Shown piece by piece: positions 57,610-64,000 of a stretch of DNA of 64,000 nucleotides; within the stretch, counting starts at the first letter, position 1; each line of letters opens with the position of its first letter. The notes beneath the pieces were generated by a model, which was given only the letters and a program-made list of their open reading frames with translations, was not told the origin of the DNA and ran no database searches. The position numbers and the translations under genes are program-made. This DNA is from Streptococcus mitis (lineage in GTDB: Bacteria; Bacillota; Bacilli; Lactobacillales; Streptococcaceae). Where the stretch lies: positions 24,298-88,297 of the forward strand of contig NZ_PKIE01000007.1 of assembly GCF_002860865.1 (NCBI RefSeq), in the 5' to 3' direction.

Positions 57610-58870
57610 ATTCTTAATTATTTTGTTGCTACCAAGTTTTTTGACCATTTCAAAAGTCGTTAGCACAGAAAAAGAAGTAGTCTATACTTCGAAAGAAATT
57701 TATTACCTTTCACAATCTGACTTTGGTATTTATTTTAGAGAAAAGCTAAGTTCTCCCATGGTTTATGGAGAGGTTCCTGTTTATGCGAATGAAGATTTAG
57801 TAGTGGAATCTGGAAAATTGACTCCCAAAACAAGTTTTCAAATAACTGAGTGGCGCTTAAATAAACAAGGAATTCCGGTATTTAAGTTATCTAACCATCA
57901 ATTTATAGCTGCAGACAAACGATTTTTATATGACCAGTCAGAGGTAACTCCTACAATAAAAAAAGTATGGTTAGAATCTGACTTTAAACTGTATAATAGC
58001 CCTTATGATTTAAAAGAAGTGAAATCATCCTTATCAGCTTATTCGCAAGTATCAATCGACAAGACCATGTTTGTAGAAGGAAGAGAATTTCTACATATTG
58101 ATCAGGTTGGATGGGTAGCTAAAGAATCAACTTCTGAAGAAGATAATCGGATGAGTAAGGTCCAAGAAATGTTATCGGAAAAATATCAGAAGGATTCATT
58201 CTCTATTTATGTTAAGCAACTGACTACTGGAAAAGAAGCTGGTATCAATCAAGATGAAAAGATGTATGCAGCTAGCGTTTTGAAACTCCCTTATCTCTAC
58301 TATGCGCAAGAAAAAATAAATGAGGGTCTTTATCAGTTAGATACGACTGTAAAATACGTATCTGCAGTCAATGATTTTCCAGGTTCTTATAAACCAGAGG
58401 GAAGTGGTAGCCTCCCTAAAAAAGAGGATAATAAAGAGTATTCTCTCAAGGACTTAATCACAAAAGTATCTAAAGAATCTGATAATGTAGCTCATAATAT
58501 ATTGGGTTATTACATTTCAAACCAATCTGATGCCACATTTAAGTCTAAGATGTCTGCTATTATGGGAGATGATTGGGATCCAAAAGAAAAATTGATTTCT
58601 TCTAAAATGGCTGGGAAGGTTATGGAAGCCATTTATAATCAAAATGGATTTGTATTGGAATCTTTAACTAAAACAGATTTTGATAATGAGCGAATTGCCA
58701 AAGGTGTTTCTGTTAAAGTAGCTCATAAAATTGGAGATGCGGATGAATTTAAGCATGATACAGGTGTTGTTTATGCAGATTCTCCATTTATTCTTTCTAT
58801 TTTCACAAAGAATTCTGATTATGATACGATTTCTAAGATAGCCAAAGATGTTTATGAGGTTCTAAAATGA
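57602..58870 (+). CDS. Secreted class A beta-lactamase-fold protein
   Basis: 422 residues. Signal peptide (about 1-22), an SH3-like middle (about 45-175) and a serine beta-lactamase/DD-peptidase fold with Ser225-x-x-Lys228 (SVLK), Ser293-Asp-Asn295 (SDN) and KIG in place of KTG. All three catalytic motifs are present. The real substrate is unknown; a wall-related hydrolase is likely rather than drug resistance. Conserved between divIC and tilS in streptococci. Confidence 0.82.
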   Translation: MRKFLIILLLPSFLTISKVVSTEKEVVYTSKEIYYLSQSDFGIYFREKLSSPMVYGEVPVYANEDLVVESGKLTPKTSFQITEWRLNKQGIPVFKLSNHQFIAADKRFLYDQSEVTPTIKKVWLESDFKLYNSPYDLKEVKSSLSAYSQVSIDKTMFVEGREFLHIDQVGWVAKESTSEEDNRMSKVQEMLSEKYQKDSFSIYVKQLTTGKEAGINQDEKMYAASVLKLPYLYYAQEKINEGLYQLDTTVKYVSAVNDFPGSYKPEGSGSLPKKEDNKEYSLKDLITKVSKESDNVAHNILGYYISNQSDATFKSKMSAIMGDDWDPKEKLISSKMAGKVMEAIYNQNGFVLESLTKTDFDNERIAKGVSVKVAHKIGDADEFKHDTGVVYADSPFILSIFTKNSDYDTISKIAKDVYEVLK

Positions 58871-60144
58871 GAGAACAAGATTTTTTAAATCATTTTCTTA
58901 ATAAGGGATATTTCAAAAAATATGCTAAGGTGGTGCTAGCTCTTTCTGGTGGATTAGATTCTATGTTTCTATTTAAGGTATTATCTACGTATCAAAAAGA
59001 GTTAGAAATTGAATTGATTCTAGCTCATGTGAATCATAAGCAGAGAGTAGAATCAGATTGGGAAGAACAGGAATTAAGGAAGTTGGCTGCTGAAGCTGGA
59101 CTTCCTATTTATGTCAGCAATTTTTCAGGAGAATTTTCAGAAGCGCGTGCACGAGATTTTCGTTATGAATTTTTTAAAAAAGTCATGAAAAAGACAGGTG
59201 CGACAGCTTTAGTCACTGCTCACCATGCTGATGACCAGGTGGAAACGATTTTGATGCGCTTGATTCGAGGCACTCGTTTGCGCTATCTATCAGGAATTAA
59301 GGAGAAGCAAGTTGTCGGAGAGATAGAAATCATTCGTCCCTTCTTGCATTTTCAAAAAAAAGACTTTCCACCAATTTTTCACTTTGAAGATATATCAAAT
59401 CAGGAAAATCATTATTTGCGCAACCGTATTCGAAACTCTTATTTACCAGAATTGGAAAAAGAAAATCCTCGATTTAGGGATGCAATATTGAGAATCGGTA
59501 ATGAAATTTTAGATTATGACATAGCCATAGCTGAATTATCAAAGAATATTGATGTAGAAAATGTAGAGCAGCTATTGTCTTACTCTGAATCCACACAAAG
59601 AGTTTTACTTCAAACTTATCTGAATCGTTTTACAGATTTGAATCTTACAAAAGCTCAGTTTGATGAAGTTCGACAGATTTTAAAAACTAAAAGCCAGTAT
59701 CGTCATCCGCTTAAAAATGGTTATGAATTAGTAAAAGAGTATCAACAGTTTCGGATTTGTAAAATCAGTCCTCAGGCTGATGAAAAGGAAGAGGAACTTG
59801 TGTTACACTATCAAAATCAGGTTACTTATCAAGGATACACATTTTCCTTCGGACTTCCTTTAGAAGGTGAATCAATTCAACAAATACCTGTTTCACGAGA
59901 AACATCAATACTCATTCGTCATCGAAAAACAGGAGATGTTTTGATTCAAAATGGGCATAGAAAAAAACTCAGACGTCTATTTATTGATTTGAAAATCCCT
60001 ATGGAAAAACGAAAATCTGCTCTGATTATTGAGCAATTTGGTGAAATTGTATCAATTTTGGGAATTGCGACCAGTAATTTGAGTAAAAAAACGAAAAATG
60101 ATATAATGAACACTGTACTTTATATAGAAAAAATAGATAGGTAA
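58867..60144 (+). CDS. tilS: tRNA-Ile lysidine synthase
   Basis: 425 residues. PP-loop [20 protein letters not shown] and RNRIRN. It changes C34 of tRNA-Ile(CAU) to lysidine so that it reads AUA. Overlaps the previous gene by 4 bp and is 4 bp before hpt. Confidence 0.95.
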   Translation: MREQDFLNHFLNKGYFKKYAKVVLALSGGLDSMFLFKVLSTYQKELEIELILAHVNHKQRVESDWEEQELRKLAAEAGLPIYVSNFSGEFSEARARDFRYEFFKKVMKKTGATALVTAHHADDQVETILMRLIRGTRLRYLSGIKEKQVVGEIEIIRPFLHFQKKDFPPIFHFEDISNQENHYLRNRIRNSYLPELEKENPRFRDAILRIGNEILDYDIAIAELSKNIDVENVEQLLSYSESTQRVLLQTYLNRFTDLNLTKAQFDEVRQILKTKSQYRHPLKNGYELVKEYQQFRICKISPQADEKEEELVLHYQNQVTYQGYTFSFGLPLEGESIQQIPVSRETSILIRHRKTGDVLIQNGHRKKLRRLFIDLKIPMEKRKSALIIEQFGEIVSILGIATSNLSKKTKNDIMNTVLYIEKIDR

Positions 60145-60148
60145 AAAA

Positions 60149-60691
60149 ATGTTAGAAAACGATATTAAAAAAATCCTCGTTTCACACGATGAAATTACAG
60201 CAGCTGCTAAAAAATTAGGTGCTCAATTAACTAAGGACTATGCAGGAAAAAATCCAATCTTAGTTGGGATTTTAAAAGGATCTATTCCTTTTATGGCTGA
60301 ATTGGTTAAGCATATCGACACACATATTGAAATGGACTTCATGATGGTTTCTAGCTACCATGGTGGAACAGCAAGTAGTGGTGTCATCAATATCAAGCAA
60401 GATGTGACTCAAGATATCAAAGGAAGACATGTTCTATTTGTAGAGGATATCATTGATACAGGTCAAACTTTGAAGAATTTGCGAGATATGTTTATTGAAA
60501 GAGAAGCAGCTTCTGTTAACATTGCAACCTTGTTGGATAAACCAGAGGGGCGTGTTGTAGAAATTGAGGCAGACTATACCTGCTTTACTATTCCAAATGA
60601 GTTTGTAGTAGGTTATGGCTTAGACTACAAAGAAAACTATCGTAACCTTCCTTATGTTGGAGTATTGAAAGAAGAAGTGTATTCAAATTAG
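60149..60691 (+). CDS. hpt: Hypoxanthine-guanine phosphoribosyltransferase
   Basis: 180 residues. PRPP-binding motif [14 protein letters not shown] and [14 protein letters not shown] loop. Purine salvage enzyme; in Bacillus the homologue forms a pair with TilS and FtsH neighbours. Confidence 0.96.
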   Translation: MLENDIKKILVSHDEITAAAKKLGAQLTKDYAGKNPILVGILKGSIPFMAELVKHIDTHIEMDFMMVSSYHGGTASSGVINIKQDVTQDIKGRHVLFVEDIIDTGQTLKNLRDMFIEREAASVNIATLLDKPEGRVVEIEADYTCFTIPNEFVVGYGLDYKENYRNLPYVGVLKEEVYSN

Positions 60692-60706
60692 AAAGAACAA
60701 TTTTTA

Positions 60707-62665
60707 ATGAAAAAACAAAATAATGGTTTAATTAAAAATCCTTTTCTATGGTTATTACTTATTTTTTTCCTAGTTACAGCCTACCAGTATTTTAGTACAG
60801 GTAGTGTTGCAGGGAAAAGTGAGCAAATTAATTATACAGAATTGGTAAAAGAAATTACCGATGACAATGTAAAAGAATTGACTTACCAACCAAATGGCAG
60901 TGTTATCGAAGTTTCAGGTGTCTATAAAAATCCTAAAACAAGTAAAGAAGAAACAGGCATTCAGTTCTTTTCTCCTTCTGCTACAACAGTAGAGAAATTT
61001 TCAAGCATCATTCTTCCTTCAGATACGACAGTATCTGAATTGCAAAAACTTGCTTCTGATCATAAAGCGGAAGTAACTGTTAAGCATGAAAGTTCAAGTG
61101 GTATGTGGATTAATATTCTTGTATCCATTGTGCCATTCGGTATTCTTTTCTTCTTCCTATTCTCTATGATGGGAAATATGGGAGGGAATAATAGCCGTAA
61201 CCCGATGAGTTTTGGACGTAGTAAGGCTAAAGCTGCAAATAAAGAGGATATTAAAGTAAGATTTTCAGATGTTGCTGGAGCTGAGGAAGAAAAACAAGAA
61301 CTAGTTGAAGTTGTTGAATTCTTAAAAGATCCAAAACGATTTACAAAACTTGGAGCTCGTATTCCAGCAGGTGTCCTTCTGGAGGGACCTCCGGGAACAG
61401 GTAAGACTTTGCTTGCTAAAGCAGTTGCCGGAGAAGCAGGTGTTCCATTCTTTAGTATCTCAGGTTCTGATTTTGTAGAAATGTTTGTCGGAGTTGGAGC
61501 TAGTCGTGTTCGTTCTCTTTTTGAAGATGCAAAAAAAGCAGCACCAGCTATCATCTTTATCGATGAAATTGATGCTGTTGGACGTCAACGTGGAGTTGGT
61601 CTTGGCGGAGGAAATGATGAACGTGAACAAACCTTGAACCAACTCTTGATTGAGATGGATGGTTTTGAGGGTAATGAAGGAATTATCGTTATTGCTGCGA
61701 CAAACCGTTCAGATGTACTTGACCCTGCCCTTCTGCGTCCAGGACGTTTTGATAGAAAAGTATTGGTTGGCCGTCCTGATGTTAAGGGGCGCGAAGCAAT
61801 CTTGAAAGTTCATGCTAAGAATAAGCCTTTAGCAGAAGATGTTGATTTGAAATTAGTGGCTCAACAAACTCCTGGCTTTGTTGGTGCTGATTTAGAGAAT
61901 GTCTTGAATGAAGCAGCTTTAGTTGCTGCTCGTCGCAATAAATCAATCATCGATGCCTCAGATATTGATGAAGCAGAAGATAGAGTTATTGCTGGACCTT
62001 CTAAGAAAGATAAGACAGTTTCACAAAAAGAACGTGAATTGGTTGCCTATCATGAGGCAGGACATACCATTGTTGGTCTAGTCTTGTCGAATGCCCGTGT
62101 TGTTCATAAAGTTACTATCGTACCACGCGGACGTGCAGGCGGATACATGATTGCACTTCCTAAAGAAGATCAAATGCTTCTTTCTAAAGAAGATATGAAA
62201 GAGCAATTGGCAGGTTTGATGGGTGGTCGTGTTGCTGAAGAGATCATCTTTAATGTACAAACGACGGGAGCTTCAAATGACTTTGAACAAGCTACTCAGA
62301 TGGCGCGTGCAATGGTTACAGAGTACGGTATGAGTGAAAAACTTGGCCCAGTACAATATGAAGGAAACCATGCTATGTTTGGTGCACAGAGCCCTCAAAA
62401 ATCAATTTCAGAACAAACAGCTTATGAAATTGATGAAGAGGTTCGTTCATTATTAAATGAAGCAAGAAATAAAGCTGCTGAAATTATTCAATCGAATCGT
62501 GAAACTCACAAGTTGATTGCAGAAGCATTATTGAAATACGAAACATTGGATAGTACACAAATTAAATCTCTTTACGAAACAGGAAAGATGCCTGAAACAG
62601 TAGAAGAGGAATCACATGCATTATCTTATGATGAAGTGAAGTCAAAAATGAATGACGAAAAATAA
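60707..62665 (+). CDS. ftsH: Membrane ATP-dependent zinc protease FtsH
   Basis: 652 residues. Two membrane segments (about 13-30 and 132-152) around an outside domain, AAA+ domain with [13 protein letters not shown] and IIFIDEIDA, and zinc protease motif HEAGH. It degrades unassembled membrane proteins. Terminator at 62669-62696. Confidence 0.97.
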   Translation: MKKQNNGLIKNPFLWLLLIFFLVTAYQYFSTGSVAGKSEQINYTELVKEITDDNVKELTYQPNGSVIEVSGVYKNPKTSKEETGIQFFSPSATTVEKFSSIILPSDTTVSELQKLASDHKAEVTVKHESSSGMWINILVSIVPFGILFFFLFSMMGNMGGNNSRNPMSFGRSKAKAANKEDIKVRFSDVAGAEEEKQELVEVVEFLKDPKRFTKLGARIPAGVLLEGPPGTGKTLLAKAVAGEAGVPFFSISGSDFVEMFVGVGASRVRSLFEDAKKAAPAIIFIDEIDAVGRQRGVGLGGGNDEREQTLNQLLIEMDGFEGNEGIIVIAATNRSDVLDPALLRPGRFDRKVLVGRPDVKGREAILKVHAKNKPLAEDVDLKLVAQQTPGFVGADLENVLNEAALVAARRNKSIIDASDIDEAEDRVIAGPSKKDKTVSQKERELVAYHEAGHTIVGLVLSNARVVHKVTIVPRGRAGGYMIALPKEDQMLLSKEDMKEQLAGLMGGRVAEEIIFNVQTTGASNDFEQATQMARAMVTEYGMSEKLGPVQYEGNHAMFGAQSPQKSISEQTAYEIDEEVRSLLNEARNKAAEIIQSNRETHKLIAEALLKYETLDSTQIKSLYETGKMPETVEEESHALSYDEVKSKMNDEK

Positions 62666-62668
62666 CCC

Positions 62669-62696
62669 CGAGAGAGGCAAGTCCTCTCTTTTTGTA
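62669..62696 (+). terminator. ftsH terminator
   Basis: GAGAGG-CAAGT-CCTCTC stem followed by TTTTTGT. Confidence 0.88.
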
Positions 62697-62697
62697 T

Positions 62698-62727
62698 GCA
62701 GTTGAAGCGGTTTAGAGAACAGAACGG
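62698..62727 (+). promoter_or_regulatory. Probable ComE double site of comX
   Basis: GCAGTTGAA, 12-bp spacer, ACAGAACGG. The first half fits the ComE repeat, the second is weak; spacing equals that at comCDE. Position about 60 nt before the comX ATG fits an activator site. Confidence 0.6.
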
Positions 62728-62785
62728 GAAAATAGGACAAAACTGTTTTTGAATCTGTTAGACTGTATCTAGAAAGGGGAACAAT

Positions 62786-63265
62786 ATGATTGAAGAATTG
62801 TATGAAGAAGTCCGAGGCATTGTGTATAAGTGTAGAAATGAATATCATCTCCATTTATGGGAGCTATCGGATTGGGACCAAGAGGGGATGATCTGCTTAC
62901 ATGAATTGATTAGTAGAGAAGAAGGAATAGTAGAAGATATTCCTCGTTTAAGGAAATACTTCAAAACTAAGTTCCGGAATCGGATTTTAGATTATATCCG
63001 TAAACAAGAAAGTCAAAAACGAAGATATGATAAAGAACCATATGAAGAAGTAGGTGAGATTAGTCATCGTATAAGTGAGGGAGGTCTGTGGTTAGATGAC
63101 TATTATCTCTTTCATGAAACCCTAAGAGATTACAGAAACAAACAAAGTGAAGAGAAACAAGAAGAGTTAGAACGTGTCTTAAGAAACGAACGATTCCGAG
63201 GTCGACAAAGAGTATTAAGAGACTTACGTATTGTGTTTAAAGAGTTTAATATTGGGCTGAAATAG
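62786..63265 (+). CDS. comX: Competence sigma factor ComX (SigX)
   Basis: 159 residues, nearly the pneumococcal ComX sequence (YEEVRGIVYKCRNEYHLHLWELSDWDQEG ... YIRKQESQKRRYDKEPYEEVGEISHRISEGGLWLDDYYLFHETLRDYRN). It directs RNA polymerase to cin-boxes such as those of comFA and cbpD in this window. Its place before tRNA-Glu and an rRNA operon is as in pneumococcus, where two identical copies exist at two rRNA operons; a second copy cannot be seen here. Confidence 0.96.
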   Translation: MIEELYEEVRGIVYKCRNEYHLHLWELSDWDQEGMICLHELISREEGIVEDIPRLRKYFKTKFRNRILDYIRKQESQKRRYDKEPYEEVGEISHRISEGGLWLDDYYLFHETLRDYRNKQSEEKQEELERVLRNERFRGRQRVLRDLRIVFKEFNIGLK

Positions 63266-63313
63266 TCAAATTTTAAAAAGTCGAAAAAAATTTAAAAAAA
63301 TTTAAAAAAGTAG

Positions 63314-63341
63314 TTGACAAAGTTTAAAAAGTGGGTATAAT
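63314..63341 (+). promoter_or_regulatory. tRNA-Glu promoter
   Basis: TTGACA (63314-63319), 16-bp spacer, TATAAT (63336-63341), preceded by phased A-tracts at 63271-63310 that may act as an UP element. Confidence 0.85.
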
Positions 63342-63366
63342 AGTAAGAGTTGAAAATAACAACTCA

Positions 63367-63438
63367 GGTCCGTTGGTCAAGGGGTTAAGACACCGCCTTT
63401 TCACGGCGGTAACACGGGTTCGAATCCCGTACGGACTA
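63367..63438 (+). tRNA. tRNA-Glu (anticodon TTC)
   Basis: 72 nt cloverleaf, anticodon loop CTTTTCACG; identical to the minus-strand copy at 43033-43104. Confidence 0.96.
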
Positions 63439-63495
63439 TGGTATGTTGCAGAAGAAATACTGATTGAAAAAAATAAAAAAAGTTTCAAAAAAGTG

Positions 63496-63524
63496 TTGAC
63501 AAGCGAAAGCGACTGTGATATACT
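63496..63524 (+). promoter_or_regulatory. 16S rRNA promoter
   Basis: TTGACA (63496-63501), 17-bp spacer, TGATATACT extended -10 (63516-63524). A leader with boxA-like GACCTTTGAAAACTG and a hairpin (63600-63619) follows. Confidence 0.85.
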
Positions 63525-63678
63525 AATATAGTTGTCACTTGAGAGAAGCGAGTGACAAAGACCTTTGAAAACTGAACAAGACGAACCAATGTGCAGGGCA
63601 CTACAACAACTGTTGTAGTACTGAACAATGAAAAAAACAATAAATCTGTCAGTGACAGAAATGAGTGAGAACTCAAAC

Positions 63679-64000
63679 TTTTAATGAGAGTTTGATCCTG
63701 GCTCAGGACGAACGCTGGCGGCGTGCCTAATACATGCAAGTAGAACGCTGAAGGAGGAGCTTGCTCTTCTGGATGAGTTGCGAACGGGTGAGTAACGCGT
63801 AGGTAACCTGCCTGGTAGCGGGGGATAACTATTGGAAACGATAGCTAATACCGCATAACAGTAGATGTTGCATGACATTTACTTAAAAGGTGCAATTGCA
63901 TCACTACCAGATGGACCTGCGTTGTATTAGCTAGTTGGTGGGGTAACGGCTCACCAAGGCGACGATACATAGCCGACCTGAGAGGGTGATCGGCCACACT
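63679..64000 (+). rRNA. rrs: 16S ribosomal RNA, 5' part
   Basis: Begins near 63679 with the conserved GAGAGTTTGATCCTGGCTCA and continues past the window end (about 320 nt visible, V1-V2). The V2 part has GTGCAATTGCATC at 63891-63903, where pneumococci have a C in place of the second A as far as I recall. Confidence 0.97.

Noticed and set aside
58276..58290. Beta-lactamase motif as drug resistance gene
   Set aside because: Core gene position, KIG instead of KTG and an SH3-like domain speak for a wall-related enzyme.

Overview
The window is chromosomal DNA from a mitis-group Streptococcus of the S. mitis / S. pneumoniae cluster. Gene order (thi transporter, cbpD, dnaB-rplI-gdpP, hpf-comFC-comFA, cysK, tsf-rpsB, pcsB-mreDC, ecf operon, rodZ, recF, guaB, trpS, comEDC, rlmH, htrA, parB, dnaA, dnaN ... 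ftsH, comX, tRNA-Glu, 16S rRNA) is that of the pneumococcal origin region. Several details point away from typical S. pneumoniae: the CSP pheromone is neither CSP-1 nor CSP-2, CbpD has one SH3b domain instead of two, and the 16S 5' region has A where pneumococci are reported to carry C (near 63895). I infer S. mitis or a close relative.

Region 1 (1-6150) is the end of a temperate prophage. Leftward early genes (partial gene, small membrane protein, two small unknowns, Rha-like regulator, Cro-like HTH) diverge from a rightward lysogeny module: CI-like repressor, secreted lipoprotein, a MazF/PemK-fold protein and a tyrosine integrase. A classic switch with three 18-bp operators lies at 2158-2237. 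Two small-RNA-like units with sigma-A promoter and terminator were found (748-820 and 4605-4692). The second lies directly behind the MazF-like gene, has two 28-nt tandem hairpin repeats with a compensatory base-pair change, and is the best candidate for something undescribed here.

Region 2 (6150-45250, mostly minus strand) is core genome: a TPP-riboswitch-controlled thiamine-precursor transporter; cbpD with a competence (ComX) box; the veg-dnaB-rplI-gdpP replication / c-di-AMP cluster; hpf; the late competence operon comFA-comFC; tsf and rpsB; pcsB and mreCD (cell wall); the ECF vitamin-transporter module with pgsA, rodZ and two M16-like peptidases; yaaA-recF; guaB; trpS; an ABC-F ATPase; a YfhO-like membrane protein; a YhgE/Pip protein with its TetR regulator; tRNA-Asn and tRNA-Glu; then comE and comD.

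Region 3 (45250-51200) is the competence-origin area: comC with its ComE double site, tRNA-Arg, rlmH, CiaR-controlled htrA, parB, and dnaA flanked on both sides by DnaA-box clusters (oriC), then dnaN.

Region 4 (51200-64000, plus strand) is the usual post-origin operon set: DUF951, ychF, pth, mfd, rqcP, divIC, a small ORF, a beta-lactamase-fold protein, tilS, hpt, ftsH, then comX, tRNA-Glu and the 5' part of a 16S rRNA. The genes work together around the origin: replication initiation and segregation, division and wall synthesis, and the ComCDE to ComX competence cascade, whose targets comFA-comFC and cbpD lie in the same window.
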